This document shows, piece after piece, positions 36,673 through 48,300 of a stretch of DNA of 64,000 nucleotides. Below the pieces are notes generated by a model. That model searched no databases and was not told the origin of the DNA. It saw only the letters and a program-made list of their open reading frames with translations. The translations under genes were made by a program, and so were the position numbers. Each line of letters begins with the position of its first letter. The first letter of the stretch is position 1. Source of the stretch: Duganella callida (GTDB taxonomy: Bacteria > Pseudomonadota > Gammaproteobacteria > Burkholderiales > Burkholderiaceae_D); assembly GCF_004614165.1 (NCBI RefSeq), contig NZ_SPVG01000248.1:1-64000 (forward strand), in the 5' to 3' direction.

Positions 36673-38313
36673 TCATGCGGCCTGCAACTGCGGCGGGACT
36701 GCCGGGACACGCGTGCCGGCCGCCAGCGCGCCGCTGCGACGCCGGCCGGCGTGCCGCTTCACCTCCACCGTGAAGACACTGACCAGGCTGGCCAGATGCG
36801 TGGCCTGTCCCTGCATCGCCTCGGCGGCCGCCGCGGCTTCCTCCACCAGCGCCGCGTTCTGCTGCGTCACGCCATCCATTTCGATGATGGCCCGATTGAT
36901 CTGCTCGATGCCGGCCTCCTGCTCGCCGCTGGCGCTGGTGATCTGCTCCATGATCTCGCTGACGTTGCGGATGCTGCGCACGATCTCTTCCATCGTCTGC
37001 CCGGCCTCGTCGACCAGCATGGCGCCGTTGGCGATCTTGTCGACCGACTGGCCGATCAGGTCCTTGATGTCCTTGGCCGCGCTGGCCGAGCGTTGCGCCA
37101 GGTTGCGCACCTCGGTGGCGACCACGGCGAAGCCGCGTCCCTGCTCACCGGCGCGGGCCGCCTCCACCGCCGCGTTCAGCGCCAGGATGTTGGTCTGAAA
37201 AGCGATGCCGTCGATCACGCCGATGATGTCGGCAATCTGGCGCGACGAGGCGCTGATGGCGCCCATGGTGGCCACCACCTCACCGACCACCTCGCCACCG
37301 CGCGCGGCAACACCGGATGCGCCGGCCGCCAACTGGTTGGCCTGACGGGCGAATTCGGTGTTCTGCTTGACGGTGGCGGTCAGTTCCTCCATCGACGAAG
37401 CGGTTTCTTCCAGCGAACCGGCCTGCTGCTCGGTGCGCGACGACAGATCGAGATTGCCGCGGGCGATCTCGTCGGCGGCGGTGGCCACGGAGTCGGTGCT
37501 GCCGCGCACCTCGCGCACGATGGCGGCCAGGCGGTCGCGCATGGAGACGATGCTGTACAGCAGGCTGGAGCGGTCATCGGCGGCCAGCTCGACGTGCACG
37601 GTCAGGTCGCCGGCGGCGATGCGGTCGGTGATGCCGGCGGCATAGGCCGGCTCGCCACCCAGTTGCCGCAGCAGCGAACGGCTGATCAGCCAGCCCAGCA
37701 CGGTGGCGGTGACGGCCGATGCCAGGCTGAGCAGGGCGATGGTCACCGACGTGCCGATGCCGCGCTCATGGATGTTGTAGCCGATTTCGTCGATGACGCC
37801 GCGTTCGCGTTCCACCAGCGCGTTCATGCTGGCCAGGTAGGCGTCGCCGGCTGGCACGAACTCGCGCTCGATGATCTGATTGGCCTGCTCCAGATCGCCG
37901 GCCGCCTTGGCGGCAAAGGCGCGCTTGCGGATGGCCTGGTACAGCGTGCGCTTTTCCTGCGCGGCGTCATACAGCGCCTTGGCCTGGCTGTCGTCCAGCA
38001 GCCCGGCGATCTTCCGCTGCGCCGCCTCGGCTGTTCTGGAGCTGGTGGCAATACCATCTTCAAACATCTTTTGCGTCACGGGATCGGCGGCCCGCGATGC
38101 CGCCAGCGAGCGTTGCAGGTTCGCCTCGACGATGGATTTCCAGGAGCTGACCAGGCGTTCGGTCTGCAGTTGCTGGGTGAGCAGGGTGTTGGTATCTTCG
38201 GCTGTCTGGCGGATGCTCATGAAGCTGGCGCTGGCCACCGCCAGCAACAGGAACAGGGTGGCGCCGAAACCCAGGGCCAGGCGCTTGCCGACCTTCATAT
38301 CCGATAATTTCAT
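36673..38313 (-). CDS. Methyl-accepting chemotaxis protein
   Basis: 546 residues. Transmembrane helix 1 is at about 12-33 and helix 2 at about 188-211, enclosing a four-helix-bundle type periplasmic sensor. A HAMP domain follows. The conserved signalling hairpin is [20 protein letters not shown] followed by [17 protein letters not shown]. There is no NWETF-like CheR/CheB docking tail; the end is Ala/Pro-rich. Ligand unknown. It is a single gene, not within a che cluster. Confidence 0.92.
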   Translation of the reverse strand: MKLSDMKVGKRLALGFGATLFLLLAVASASFMSIRQTAEDTNTLLTQQLQTERLVSSWKSIVEANLQRSLAASRAADPVTQKMFEDGIATSSRTAEAAQRKIAGLLDDSQAKALYDAAQEKRTLYQAIRKRAFAAKAAGDLEQANQIIEREFVPAGDAYLASMNALVERERGVIDEIGYNIHERGIGTSVTIALLSLASAVTATVLGWLISRSLLRQLGGEPAYAAGITDRIAAGDLTVHVELAADDRSSLLYSIVSMRDRLAAIVREVRGSTDSVATAADEIARGNLDLSSRTEQQAGSLEETASSMEELTATVKQNTEFARQANQLAAGASGVAARGGEVVGEVVATMGAISASSRQIADIIGVIDGIAFQTNILALNAAVEAARAGEQGRGFAVVATEVRNLAQRSASAAKDIKDLIGQSVDKIANGAMLVDEAGQTMEEIVRSIRNVSEIMEQITSASGEQEAGIEQINRAIIEMDGVTQQNAALVEEAAAAAEAMQGQATHLASLVSVFTVEVKRHAGRRRSGALAAGTRVPAVPPQLQAA

Positions 38314-38439
38314 GGTGCCTCCGAATTAATGTTTTATGAATAACATATGTTTCCTGTGGTTATTTTATAGCTGAAATTGATGCTGTGCCGGACGATTACG
38401 CAGATTTACAATAGGGAACTTTGTGATACTTGGAGAGCC

Positions 38440-39150
38440 ATGTCCGTTACCGATTTCGATGTGCCGTTCGAAGGCACGCTGCTGAAGGGCGATCACTACG
38501 CCGGCAGCGACAGCAACCGCATCCTGTACCTGCATGGCGCCGGGCAAAGCAGCCGCCACGGCCACCGTTTGCTGCGCGGCGCACTGCAGCAGCGTGGACT
38601 GGGCAGTACCTGCTTCGATTGCATCGGCCATGGCGATACGGGAGGTGCTCTGGCGCAGTCCTCGGTCGCCAGCCGCACACGGCAGGCGAGGGCGGTGGCC
38701 GCGGCGCGCGCCCTGCCGCAGCCGCTGGCCGTGTTCGGCGCCAGCATGGGCGCCTACAACGCCATCCGCATGACCGGGAGCCACCAGGTCGATGCGCTGG
38801 TGCTGATGGTGCCGGGCGTGTACACGCCGGCGGCGTACGAGGTGCCGTTCGGCCCGGACTTTTCAGCCGTGATCCGGCGCGAGCGCAGCTGGGCCGACAG
38901 CGACGCCTGGGACATCCTGTCGCGTTTTGAGGGCCGTTTGCTGGTGATCGCCGCCGAGCACGACGCCACCATCCCGCTGGAAATCCCCGAACGCCTGGTC
39001 GCTAGCGCCACGCGCGCCGCCGCGCGCCTGCTGCACGTGGTGCAAGGGGCCGAGCACAACCGTCTGTGGTCGCTGCTGGCAGAAACGCCCGCGCTGTTCG
39101 ATCGTACGGTTGATATGGTGGCAGACGTGGTAAATGGCGGAAGGCAGTAG
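38440..39150 (+). CDS. Alpha/beta hydrolase
   Basis: 236 residues. ILYLHGAGQSS holds the oxyanion loop (HGAG), and FGASMGAYNA has the nucleophile elbow G-x-S-x-G. IAAEHDATIPLEIPE supplies an Asp and QGAEHNRLW the final His, completing a triad. No signal peptide, so cytoplasmic. Substrate unknown. GGAG lies 5 bases before the ATG. Its last 16 bases overlap, on the opposite strand, the 3' end of the tRNA-Sec gene. Confidence 0.83.
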   Translation: MSVTDFDVPFEGTLLKGDHYAGSDSNRILYLHGAGQSSRHGHRLLRGALQQRGLGSTCFDCIGHGDTGGALAQSSVASRTRQARAVAAARALPQPLAVFGASMGAYNAIRMTGSHQVDALVLMVPGVYTPAAYEVPFGPDFSAVIRRERSWADSDAWDILSRFEGRLLVIAAEHDATIPLEIPERLVASATRAAARLLHVVQGAEHNRLWSLLAETPALFDRTVDMVADVVNGGRQ

Positions 39151-39230
39151 GAGTCGAACGTACGAGGGAGCGGCTGACGCCCCCCACCGGGTTTGAAGCC
39201 CGGCCCCATCACCGGATGAGTATGCCTTCC
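39135..39230 (-). tRNA. selC: tRNA-Sec, anticodon TCA
   Basis: 96 bases including an encoded CCA. The 8-base-pair acceptor stem (GGAAGGCA / TGCCTTCC) plus G73 is typical of bacterial tRNA-Sec. The anticodon loop CTTCAAA closes on CCGGG/CCCGG and reads UGA. The variable arm is long and GC-rich, and the T loop is TTCGACT. The T stem as read (GTACG / CCTAC) has one C-C mismatch. It begins 8 bases after the selB stop on the same strand, so it may be processed from the sel transcript. The 3' end overlaps the convergent hydrolase gene. Confidence 0.92.
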
Positions 39231-39238
39231 GTATAGCC

Positions 39239-41140
39239 TTAGTGGCTACTGTATGACCAGACCGCGTTCGGCCTGATCAGGTGGATGTTTCCAACCCGGC
39301 GAGTATAGCCGACCCGGTCGAAGAATTCCAAGATCTGTATCGCCCGCTTGCGTCCCAGACCGGTGGCATCACGGAAGGAAGACGCTTGCACTTCCGGCAG
39401 CGTGGCCACCAGTCTTGCCAGTTCGTCCAGCTGTTGTGGATGATAGAACAGGTCCTTGACGACCTGGCTGATCTCGCCCGTCTTGGACAGCTTGAGCAGC
39501 AGGCGGCGGACTTCCGCTTCCGGCAAGTGATGCTCGCGCATCAGGTCGCGCACCCACGGCGGGTCGAAGCCGCCGGCCAGCAGCGAGGCCAGCAGCGGCG
39601 CCACGGCCGCCTGTTCCTGCGCGCTCAGCTCGACGCTGTGATCGGGCAGGTGCAGGCTGCGGCCGCGCTGGCAGATGCTGCCGCTGCCCAGCAGCGCGTC
39701 GATCAGATAGGTCCACAGCCGGTCTTCCATCTCCGGCGAGACGATGCGCTTCAGGCGCCACAGTTCGGGGCCGGCGTCGTCCGGCGCGCGCGCGTGGAAC
39801 TCGGCCAGCGCCGCCAGGATGCGCTGCCGCAGCGCTGCGCTTTCGGCGGCGGCGATCAGCAGCGCGTCGCCGCCCTGCAGGCTGATGGCCACCGTGTCCG
39901 GCGGCGGGACGATCTGCTCGGCCGGCAGCTGCGACAGCCGCACCAGCGTCGATACGCGCAAACCCAGCGGATTGCGCGCCAGCAGGGCGGCAATGTCGCC
40001 GCTGTCGATGAACGATGCCAGCGCCTCCAGCCAGGCCAGGCGCCCCGGGCTGCGGCGCTTGCGCGCCGGGCCGAAGGGATCGAGCACCCTGCCGCCGCCC
40101 ACCGTGGCCGTGGCCTGCGCATTGCGGATCACGAAGCGGTCGCCGGGTACGGCATGTACCGGCGCGTCCAGCACCAGCTGCACGCGAGCGGTGTGGCCGG
40201 GCGCCAGCACTTCACCGTCCAGCATCACCACGTTGGCCGTGTGATGCGCCGCGCCCAGGTGCACGTGCACCGGCGACCAGGGCTTCAAGGTCAGGCTGCA
40301 GTCGGACGTCAGTGTCAGTTCGACGTCGATGCGCTCGGAGCAGGCGGCCAGCGCGGGCGACACCACCCAGCTGCCGCGTGCGATGTCGTCCTTGGCCGCG
40401 CCGCTCAGGTTCAGTGCCAGGCGCTGGCCGGCGCGGCCCATGTCGGCGGCGCGGTTTTGCGCGTGGATGCTGCGCACGCGCACCTGCTGTTCGCCGGGCG
40501 CCAGCTGCAGCGTGTCGCCCACGCGCACGCTGCCCGCCAGCGCGGTGCCGGTGACGATGGTGCCCTGGCCGGCCAGCGTGAACACCCGGTCCACGCCCAA
40601 CCGGAACAGGCGGCGCTCGTCGTTGGCCGGCAGCGCGGCCGACATCACCGACAGATGATGAAGCAGCGCCCTGACGCCGACATCATCGGGCGCGGTGGCG
40701 TTGGTGCGGAAGATCTGCGCGCCGGCGAAATCGGTGGACGCCAGCAGCTGTTTGATTTCCTGTTCCAGCTGTTCGAGGCGATTGGCATCCACGCGGTCGA
40801 TCTTGGTCAGCGCCACGGCGCCGCGTCCGACGCCCAGCAGGCGCAGGATCGCCAGATGCTCCAGCGTTTGCGGCATGATGCCGTCATCGGCGGCGATCAC
40901 CAGCAGCGCGGCGTCGATGCCGGTGACGCCGGCCGCCATGGTGCGGATGAATTTCTCGTGGCCCGGCACGTCGATCACGCCCAGCGTGTCGCCGTTGGCC
41001 AGCGGCGCGTAGGCGTAACCGAGTTCGATCGAAATGCCGCGCGCCTTTTCCTCTTTCAGCCGGTCGGTATCGACTCCGGTCAGGGCGCGCGTCAGCGTGG
41101 TCTTGCCGTGGTCGATGTGGCCTGCGGTGCCGACGATCAT
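39239..41140 (-). CDS. selB: Selenocysteine-specific elongation factor SelB
   Basis: 633 residues. The GTPase domain begins [16 protein letters not shown], with DVPGHE (G3) and TKID (G4). EF-Tu-like domains 2 and 3 follow (about 175-340). The C-terminal half consists of winged-helix domains that bind the SECIS hairpin. It brings Sec-tRNA to in-frame UGA codons next to SECIS, here in fdoG. Its ATG overlaps the selA stop (ATGA), indicating translational coupling, and selC follows 8 bases after the stop. Confidence 0.95.
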   Translation of the reverse strand: MIVGTAGHIDHGKTTLTRALTGVDTDRLKEEKARGISIELGYAYAPLANGDTLGVIDVPGHEKFIRTMAAGVTGIDAALLVIAADDGIMPQTLEHLAILRLLGVGRGAVALTKIDRVDANRLEQLEQEIKQLLASTDFAGAQIFRTNATAPDDVGVRALLHHLSVMSAALPANDERRLFRLGVDRVFTLAGQGTIVTGTALAGSVRVGDTLQLAPGEQQVRVRSIHAQNRAADMGRAGQRLALNLSGAAKDDIARGSWVVSPALAACSERIDVELTLTSDCSLTLKPWSPVHVHLGAAHHTANVVMLDGEVLAPGHTARVQLVLDAPVHAVPGDRFVIRNAQATATVGGGRVLDPFGPARKRRSPGRLAWLEALASFIDSGDIAALLARNPLGLRVSTLVRLSQLPAEQIVPPPDTVAISLQGGDALLIAAAESAALRQRILAALAEFHARAPDDAGPELWRLKRIVSPEMEDRLWTYLIDALLGSGSICQRGRSLHLPDHSVELSAQEQAAVAPLLASLLAGGFDPPWVRDLMREHHLPEAEVRRLLLKLSKTGEISQVVKDLFYHPQQLDELARLVATLPEVQASSFRDATGLGRKRAIQILEFFDRVGYTRRVGNIHLIRPNAVWSYSSH

Positions 41141-42720
41141 GCTGCGAGCAGGGACAGTTGTTCGACGAAGCGCTGCTGCTGATGCTCCTGCAGGCAGCGC
41201 AGGTCCAGCCACAGCGCGTCCTGCGCCACGCGGCCGATCACCGGCAGCGGCAGCGCGCGCAGGCGCTGTTCCAGCACGCCCAGCGCATTGCTGATGCGGC
41301 CCGCTGCGGACGGCCGCACCACCAGCCCATGGCTGGGCAGCTGATCGACGGGCAGGGCACCGCTGCCGATCTGGCTCATCATGGATTCGTCGCTGACTAC
41401 ATAGCCCTTGCCCAGCGCCGCCTGCAGGGCCGGCAGGATGGCCTGCGCCTGCGCGCGCATCTGCGCGGCGGGACGGGTCAGCAGCTTGAGGGTGGTCAGG
41501 CGCTCCGGCAGCAGGTCGGGCGCACGGTACAGCGCCAGTACCGGCTCCAGCGCGGCCAGCGTCAGTTTGCTGACGCGCAGGGCGCGCTTCAGCGGATTCT
41601 TTTTGATCTTCGCGATCAGGTCCTTGCGGCCGACGATGATGCCGCATTGCGGGCCGCCCAGCAGCTTGTCGCCGCTGAAGGTGACCAGGTCGGCGCCGCC
41701 GGCGATGGTTTCGCGCACGGTGGTTTCGTGCGGCAGGCCATATTGTTCCAGGTCCACCAGCGTGCCGCTGCCCAGGTCCACCGCCATCGGAATGTTGTGC
41801 TTCTTCGCCAGCGGCGCCAGTTCGTCCAGTTCCACGCTCTTGGTGAAGCCGGTGATGGCGTAATTGCTGGTGTGGACTTTCATCAGCAGTGCGGTGTCGG
41901 GCGCGCAGGCTTCGTCGTAGTCCTTCAGGTGCGTGCGGTTGGTGGCGCCGACTTCGCGCAGCACCGCGCCGGCGCGCGTCATCACGTCCGGGATGCGGAA
42001 GGCGCCGCCGATTTCCACCAGCTCGCCGCGCGAGACGATCACCTCTTTGCCGAGCGCCATGGTGTTGAGCATCAGCAGCACGGCGGCGGCGTTGTTGTTG
42101 ACGATGGTGGCAGCTTCGGCGCCGGTCAGTTCCAGCAGCAGTTCTTCGATCAGGTTGTCGCGGTCGCCGCGCTTGCCGGTGTCGATGTCCCATTCCAGGT
42201 TCATCGGCCAGCGCAGCGCTTCCACCACGGCCTGCACGGCGCTGTCGGGCAGCAGCGCGCGTCCGAGGTTGGTGTGCAGGACGGTGCCGGTCAGGTTGAA
42301 TACGGGGCGCAGCGGCGAGCGGTTCCGCTCGCGCAGGCGTTCCGACAGCATCGCCAGCAGCGACGGGATGCCGGTGTCCGGTACGCCGGTGGCTGCCGCG
42401 GTGACGGCATCGCCGCCGTTGCGCGCGGCCAGCAGCATGGCGCGCAGTTCGGCCAGCAGCAGGCGTGCCGCTTCCAGCGTCTGCACGCGGCCATACTCCG
42501 CAATCAGCGGCGCGCAGCCGGCGTCGGACAGGATCAGATGTACCGCAGGCAGCCGGATGGCGGCTGCTCCGCAGGCGCCGCTCGCGAGGACGCCATTGCC
42601 GTCATTTGGCACGACGCCGAACGCGCCGGGTGCCGCGACGCTGTCTGCGGCGCCAGCATCTGCCGACGCATTTGCTGGCGCTGCGCCGGCGGCGGTCCGC
42701 TGGTCTGGTTGCTTGCTCAT
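41137..42720 (-). CDS. selA: L-seryl-tRNA(Sec) selenium transferase SelA
   Basis: 527 residues. The PLP lysine is Lys352 in [14 protein letters not shown]. Other conserved blocks are [17 protein letters not shown] and [13 protein letters not shown]. It converts seryl-tRNA(Sec) to selenocysteinyl-tRNA using selenophosphate. The first 57 or so residues are Ala/Gly-rich and not found in E. coli SelA (463 residues); the extension might be real or a later start might be used. The chosen ATG overlaps the fdhE stop (ATGA), which supports it. SelD is not in the window. Confidence 0.94.
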   Translation of the reverse strand: MSKQPDQRTAAGAAPANASADAGAADSVAAPGAFGVVPNDGNGVLASGACGAAAIRLPAVHLILSDAGCAPLIAEYGRVQTLEAARLLLAELRAMLLAARNGGDAVTAAATGVPDTGIPSLLAMLSERLRERNRSPLRPVFNLTGTVLHTNLGRALLPDSAVQAVVEALRWPMNLEWDIDTGKRGDRDNLIEELLLELTGAEAATIVNNNAAAVLLMLNTMALGKEVIVSRGELVEIGGAFRIPDVMTRAGAVLREVGATNRTHLKDYDEACAPDTALLMKVHTSNYAITGFTKSVELDELAPLAKKHNIPMAVDLGSGTLVDLEQYGLPHETTVRETIAGGADLVTFSGDKLLGGPQCGIIVGRKDLIAKIKKNPLKRALRVSKLTLAALEPVLALYRAPDLLPERLTTLKLLTRPAAQMRAQAQAILPALQAALGKGYVVSDESMMSQIGSGALPVDQLPSHGLVVRPSAAGRISNALGVLEQRLRALPLPVIGRVAQDALWLDLRCLQEHQQQRFVEQLSLLAA

Positions 42721-43718
42721 TCGGCGTTGAACCACAGCAGAGGGTTGCCGCTGGCGCGCGAGTAGCCGGCTTCGCCGACCAGCAAGTCCAGCGCCAGGCT
42801 GGCCAGATCGTCGGCTACCGGATCGACGTACAGATCGTGTTCCTGATTGAAGATCTTGCGGTAGGTATGGCAGTCGTCGCAGGTCTCGGCGCGCGCCACC
42901 TTGCTTGGGTCGTTGGCCTTGTTGACCGGCTCCGTCGCCGCGGGCATGCCGTCTTCCTGCTCGATGCTCTGGTAAGCCACCTTGGAGGTGCTTTCGCAGC
43001 ACGAGCATTTCACCCGCACCATGTGCCACTCGCTGGAGCAGAAGCTGCAATGCAGATAGCGATAGCCCTGCGCCTGGCCGCCGAGGCGGATCACGCTGGA
43101 TACCGGATGCGCGCCGCAGGTCGGGCACAGGGTGTTGGTCACCAGCGGTTGCACTTCCTTGGCGTTCAGCTGGCTGGCGCGCACGGTCCACATGACTTGC
43201 AAGGCTGCGGCCACGAACGGCGCATGCAGCGGATGTACGCCTTCGGTCAGCTCGGCCAGCACGGCGTCGGCGCAACCCTCCAGTTCGGCGCTGTCGAGCG
43301 CGCGCAGTTCGGCCAGGACGTTGGCCAGTTGCGGCTGGCTGGCGGCCAGCGGGTCCAGCTCATCGAGGATGGCGGCGAACACGCGGCGCCAGGTGGCCGG
43401 CCGCTGGCCGCTGACCGGCAGCGGCGGCATGTGATGATCGATTGCCAACTGGATGGTGGCGGCATCGGGCAGGGCGAAGGTTTCGGGCGGCAGCGATTTG
43501 ATCACCGCGGCCTGGGCGTCGACCAGCGCGGCCATCATCTGCAGATAGCCTTTCATCGTGTCGCCGACCGGAATGCCCTTGATCTGATTGTCCGCCAGCT
43601 GGCGGAGACGCGCTGCGCGCGCGGTGAACAAACTGCGTGCTTCCGGGAGCAGCAGGCGTGGTATGGCGGTGTGATCGAGCGATTCGATCTCGCCAGGTTC
43701 TAGCAAGCGTTGTACCAA
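42717..43718 (-). CDS. fdhE: Formate dehydrogenase accessory protein FdhE
   Basis: 333 residues. Four CxxC motifs ([29 protein letters not shown]) form the rubredoxin-like metal-binding part that defines FdhE, needed for activity of respiratory formate dehydrogenases. The start is TTG, within a T8 tract; GGGAG lies 7 bases upstream and no ATG is near. That Shine-Dalgarno is part of a terminator-like stem. The stop overlaps selA. It links the Fdh-O structural genes to the Sec machinery. Confidence 0.92.
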   Translation of the reverse strand: MVQRLLEPGEIESLDHTAIPRLLLPEARSLFTARAARLRQLADNQIKGIPVGDTMKGYLQMMAALVDAQAAVIKSLPPETFALPDAATIQLAIDHHMPPLPVSGQRPATWRRVFAAILDELDPLAASQPQLANVLAELRALDSAELEGCADAVLAELTEGVHPLHAPFVAAALQVMWTVRASQLNAKEVQPLVTNTLCPTCGAHPVSSVIRLGGQAQGYRYLHCSFCSSEWHMVRVKCSCCESTSKVAYQSIEQEDGMPAATEPVNKANDPSKVARAETCDDCHTYRKIFNQEHDLYVDPVADDLASLALDLLVGEAGYSRASGNPLLWFNAE

Positions 43719-43766
43719 AAAAAATCTCCCGTTTTGCCGGCAGCGGAAAGCTGCCGGCTCAGGGAG
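43717..43766 (-). terminator. Terminator-like hairpin overlapping the fdhE ribosome binding site
   Basis: On the minus strand, GCCGGCAGC / GCTGCCGGC form a perfect 9-bp stem with a 5-base loop. The flanking CTCCC and GGGAG can extend it with small internal loops. A run of eight Ts follows after one A, so the element has intrinsic-terminator form. GGGAG is also the fdhE Shine-Dalgarno and the TTG start is in the T-run. It could limit both transcription into, and translation of, fdhE-selAB-selC. Confidence 0.7.
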
Positions 43767-43798
43767 TATTTTAATCCCAATCGGGGACTACTGCAGCC

Positions 43799-44452
43799 TT
43801 AGTCGCGGCTTTTGCGGACAACTTCCTCGAACCAGCGCGGATGGTGCTTGCGCGCCCAGCCATAGCTGACCGTGCCGCGCACCATGGCGCCGATCGAGCC
43901 CTTGACCCAGAACGCCGCGTAGATATGCACGATGATCGAGCAGATGATCACGAATGCGCAGAACGCGTGCAGCAGGGCCGCCAGGCGCACGATCTCGATC
44001 GGGAAGTAGAACGAGAAGTAAGCGCGCCAGATGACCACACCCGACAACAGCAGGCCAAGCATGGCGCCGACCAGCACGAAAAACAGGATCTTCTGACCGG
44101 CGTTGTACATGCCGATCTTCGGAAGCTTTTCTTCGCGGTTGTTGAGCACATCGTCCATTTGCTTCAGCCACTGCTTGTCCGCCGCGTCGATCTTGTTGTG
44201 GTGCCAGAAGCGCGCCACCAGCAGAGCGAACGAGATGAACATCACCAGCCCGATGAACGGGTGCAGGATGCGGGTCCACTGACCGCCGCCCAGGAACACG
44301 TACATCCAGGATGTCGCCGGATGGAACATGGCCAGGCCGGACACCGCCAGCAGAATGAAGCAGATCGCCGTGACCCAGTGGTTGCTGCGGTCGTTCTTGC
44401 TGTAGCGCTGGATCAGCGGATTGCCGTCCTTATCACGGTTGGGTGAGCTCAT
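43799..44452 (-). CDS. fdoI: Formate dehydrogenase gamma subunit, cytochrome b556
   Basis: 217 residues with four membrane helices (about 25-45, 60-82, 120-140, 155-178). Conserved His residues in [27 protein letters not shown] and IVHIYAAFW are the likely heme b ligands. It anchors the Fdh complex and passes electrons to quinone. Its ATG overlaps the fdoH stop (ATGA). The C-terminal [13 protein letters not shown] is typical of FdnI/FdoI. Confidence 0.92.
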   Translation of the reverse strand: MSSPNRDKDGNPLIQRYSKNDRSNHWVTAICFILLAVSGLAMFHPATSWMYVFLGGGQWTRILHPFIGLVMFISFALLVARFWHHNKIDAADKQWLKQMDDVLNNREEKLPKIGMYNAGQKILFFVLVGAMLGLLLSGVVIWRAYFSFYFPIEIVRLAALLHAFCAFVIICSIIVHIYAAFWVKGSIGAMVRGTVSYGWARKHHPRWFEEVVRKSRD

Positions 44453-45363
44453 GGTGCTTCCTCCCTGATACGTTTGGCCTCTGCGACGGCTTCGGCCTCC
44501 TCTTCCTTCGACACCTCGTTAGGACCGATGCGCGAGTAGTGGAACCAGCCGGCCAATGCCGTCACCGCCATACCGGCCAGCGCCAGCGGCTTGGTCAAGC
44601 CCTTCCACAAGCCCACGGTCGGGCTGATGCTCGGATCGCTCTTCAGGCCATGGTACAGCGACGGCTGATCGGCGTGGTGCAGCACGTACATCACGTGCGT
44701 GCCGCCGACACCGGCCGGGTTGTACAGACCCGCGTTCGAGAAACCGCGCGACTTCAGGTCTTCGATACGCTCGGCCGCGTGCTCCTTCATGTCCTCCTTG
44801 GTGCCAAAGGTGATGGCGCCGGTAGGGCAGGTCTTGACGCATGCGGGCTCCTGGCCGACCGCCACGCGGTCGGAGCACAGGGTGCACTTGTATGCGCGGT
44901 CGTCCTGCTTGGAGATGCGCGGCACGTTGAACGGGCAGCCGGCGACGCAGTAGCCGCAGCCAATGCAGTTCTCCTGATGGAAATCCACGATGCCGTTGGT
45001 GTACTGCACGATCGCGCCCGGCGAAGGGCAGGCCTTGAGGCAGCCCGGATCTTCGCAGTGCATGCAGCCGTCCTTGCGGATCAGCCATTCCAGATCGCCC
45101 TTCGGATTCTCGTATTCCGAGAAGCGCATGACGGTCCAGGATTGCGGCGTCAGGTCGAGCGGGTTGTCGTAGACGCCGGTGGTTTCACCCACCTCGTCGC
45201 GCAGGTCGTTCCATTCCATGCAGGCGGTCTGGCAAGCCTTGCAGCCGATGCACTTGGAAACGTCGATCAGCTTGGCGACGGTGCCGGTCACCGGCGACCG
45301 CGCCACCGGCTCCTGCACCGTCGTCGCCGACATGCGCTTGATATCAAGTGATTGTAATGCCAT
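44449..45363 (-). CDS. fdoH: Formate dehydrogenase beta subunit, 4x[4Fe-4S] protein
   Basis: 304 residues. Several cysteine clusters fit four [4Fe-4S] sites: [35 protein letters not shown] and CTLCSDR followed by CVKTC. A C-terminal hydrophobic helix (about 262-283, [17 protein letters not shown]) anchors it to the membrane, as in FdnH/FdoH. It passes electrons from FdoG to cytochrome b556. It begins 18 bases after the fdoG stop. Confidence 0.93.
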   Translation of the reverse strand: MALQSLDIKRMSATTVQEPVARSPVTGTVAKLIDVSKCIGCKACQTACMEWNDLRDEVGETTGVYDNPLDLTPQSWTVMRFSEYENPKGDLEWLIRKDGCMHCEDPGCLKACPSPGAIVQYTNGIVDFHQENCIGCGYCVAGCPFNVPRISKQDDRAYKCTLCSDRVAVGQEPACVKTCPTGAITFGTKEDMKEHAAERIEDLKSRGFSNAGLYNPAGVGGTHVMYVLHHADQPSLYHGLKSDPSISPTVGLWKGLTKPLALAGMAVTALAGWFHYSRIGPNEVSKEEEAEAVAEAKRIREEAP

Positions 45364-45381
45364 GTTTTATCTCCCTCGGCC

Positions 45382-48300
45382 TTAAGCTTTTTCCACTTTC
45401 ACCAGGAACGACTTCGATTCCGGTGTCTGCGAATTGCCGTCGCCCACAACAGGCGTCAGCGTGTTAACCAGGTAGCCCGGTTTGGTGAGCCCCTTGAAGC
45501 CGAAGTTGATCGGCAGGCCGACGTGGTGCATCGGTTTGCCGTCAATGGTCAGTTGCTTGATACGCTTGGTCACCACCGCCTTGGCGATGATGTAGCCGCG
45601 TCCCGAGGACACCTTCACCCGGTCGCCATGCACCACGCCGACTTCCTTGGCCAGCGCCTCGCCGATTTCGACGAACTGCTCCGGCTGAATGATCGAATTC
45701 AGACGCGCATGCTTGGTCCAGAAGTGGAAGTGCTCGGTCAGGCGGTAGCTGGTGGCCGCGTGCGGGAACTGATCCTTCTTGCCCAGTTTCTTGCGGTCGT
45801 TCGGGAACATGCGACCGGCAGGATTGTTGAAGGCTTTCGGATTGTTCGGATGCAGCGGGTTGTGCCCGATCGGCGACTCGAACGGCTCGTAGTGCTCGGG
45901 GAATGGACCCTCGGCCATCGCATCGCGCGAGAAGAAGCGTGCCACGCCTTCCTGCAGCATGATGAATGGACCCATGCCGTTTTCCGGCGGTTCGTCGGCC
46001 TTGTAGTCCGGCACGTCGGCGCCGCCCCAGGCCGTGCCGTTCCACGCGATCAGCTTGCGGGTCGGATCCCACGGCTTGCCTTTCGGGTCGCAGGAGGCGC
46101 GGTTGTACAGCACGCGGCGGTTGGCCGGCCATGCCCAGGCCCAGTTCAGGGTCTGGCCGATGCCGGTCGGGTCGCTGTTGTCGCGGCGGCCCATCTGGTT
46201 GCCCTGCGCGGTCCAGGAACCGGCAAAGATCCAGCAACCGCAGGCGGTGCTGCCGTCGTCCTTGAGCTGGGCGAAACCGGCCAGCTGCTCGTTCTTCTTG
46301 AGCAGGACCTTGGTTGGGTCCTTCGGATCGGTGATTTCCTTCAGCGCCTTGCCGTTGTACTCCATCGCCAGTTCTTCCGGCGAAGGGAAGTTCGGGTTGG
46401 CGTAGTTCCAGGTCAGATTGACGATAGGATCCGGGAACTTGCCGCCTTCGGTCTGATACGCCTTCTTCAGGCGCTGGAACAGGCCGGCCATGATTTCCAG
46501 GTCGCTGCGCGACTGGCCAGGACCTTCGGCGCCTTGCCAGTGCCACTGCAGCACGCGCGAGGAGCTCACCAGCGAGCCGCGTTCTTCGGCGAAGCAGGTG
46601 GTCGGCAGGCTGAACACCTCGGTCTGGATCTTGGTCGGGTCGACCTTGTGGAAGTCGCCGTGCGGTTTCCAGAACTCGGACGTTTCGGTCTGCAGGGGAT
46701 CCATGATCACCAGCCACTTCAGCTTGGACAGCGCATCGGTGGTCTTTTGCTTGTCCGGCGCCGAGGCCAGGATGTTGAAGCCCTGGCAGATGTAGCCGGT
46801 CATCTTGCCCTGATTCATCAGCTCGAACGCCTGCATCATGTCGTACGGCTTGTCCAGCTTGGGCAGGTAGTCGAAGGCGTAGTGATTCTCTTCGGTCGCG
46901 GCGTCGCCCCACCAGGCCTTCATGAAGGAGACCAGGAATTTTTTGGAGTTGCTGTAGTAGCTCAGCTGGTTCGGACGCAGCGGCTTCAGTGCGCGCTTGG
47001 CCACGTAGGCATCCCAGTCCTGCTCCGCCTCGGCCGGCAGGGTCAGGTAACCCGGCAGCATGTTGGTCAGCAGGCCCAGGTCGGTCAGACCCTGGATGTT
47101 GGAGTGGCCGCGCAGCGCGTTCATGCCGCCGCCGGCGATACCCATGTTGCCCAGCAGCAGCTGCACCATCGCGCCGGTACGCAAGGTTTCCGCGCCGGTC
47201 GAGTGCTGGGTCCAGCCCAGGGCGTACAGGATGGTCGCGGCACGGCCCGGCACGGCGGTCGAGGCCAAGGCTTCGGCCACCAGGTGGAATTTCTCCGGCG
47301 GCACGCCGCAGGCTTTCTCCACCATTTCCGGCGTGTAGCGCGAGTAGTGCTTCTTCATCAGCTGGTACACGCAACGCGGATGTTCCAGCGTCGGGTCGAT
47401 CTTGGCATAGCCATCGTCGCCCATCTCGTAGTTCCAGCTGCTCTTGTCGGTGTACTTGTTCTTTTCGTCGTCCCAGCCCGAATACAGGCCGTCGTTGAAG
47501 GCGAAATCCTCGCGGACGATGAACGGCATGTCCGTGTAGTTGCGGACGTACTCGTGTTGAATCTTGTCGTTGGTGAGCAGGTAGTTGATGATACCGCCCA
47601 GGAAAACGATGTCCGCACCGGTACGGGTAGGGACGTAATGGTCCGCCACCGAAGCGGTTCGGGTAAAGCGCGGATCGACCACGATCAGCTTGGCGCCGCG
47701 ATGCGCCTTGGCTTCCGTGACCCATTTAAAGCCGCAAGGATGTGCTTCTGCTGCGTTGCCGCCCATGACCAGGATGACATCGGCATTCTTGATGTCTACC
47801 CAGTGATTCGTCATCGCACCACGTCCAAATGTCGAGGCAAGACCTGCCACCGTTGGACCGTGTCAAACACGTGCTTGGTTGTCGAATGGAAGCATGCCGG
47901 TGGCACGCATCGTTTTATGGGTCAAGTAACCGACTTCATTGGTGGCAGCCGATGCACACAGCATACCGGTGGTGGTCCAGCGGTTGACCGTCTTGCCGTC
48001 CTCGGTCTTTTCGACGAAGTTGGCGTCGCGGTCGGCCTTCATCAGCTTGGCGATGCGGTTCAGCGCTTCGTCCCACGACATCGGCGACCAGTCGGTCGCG
48101 CCGGGGGCGCGGTATTGCGGCGCCAGCAAGCGGTTGGGCGAGTGGATGAAGTCGATCAGCGATGCGCCCTTCGGGCACAGCGTGCCGCGGTTGACCGGGT
48201 GGTCGGCGTCGCCTTCGATGTGAATGATGCTGGCGGTGGCGTTTTTGGCGCCGTCGCCCAGCCCGTACATCAAAATGCCGCAGCCGACGGAGCAGTACGG

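Noticed and set aside
41141..42193. 5' extension of selB into selA
   Set aside because: SelB begins with the GTPase motif [12 protein letters not shown] at 41140, and the upstream part is selA read in a wrong frame.
45382..47850. A separate 822-codon formate dehydrogenase frame, with a second frame ending at 47863, as two genes or a pseudogene
   Set aside because: Both are in the same frame and joined by a TGA in the exact Sec context of FdnG/FdoG, followed by a SECIS; selA, selB and selC are adjacent.
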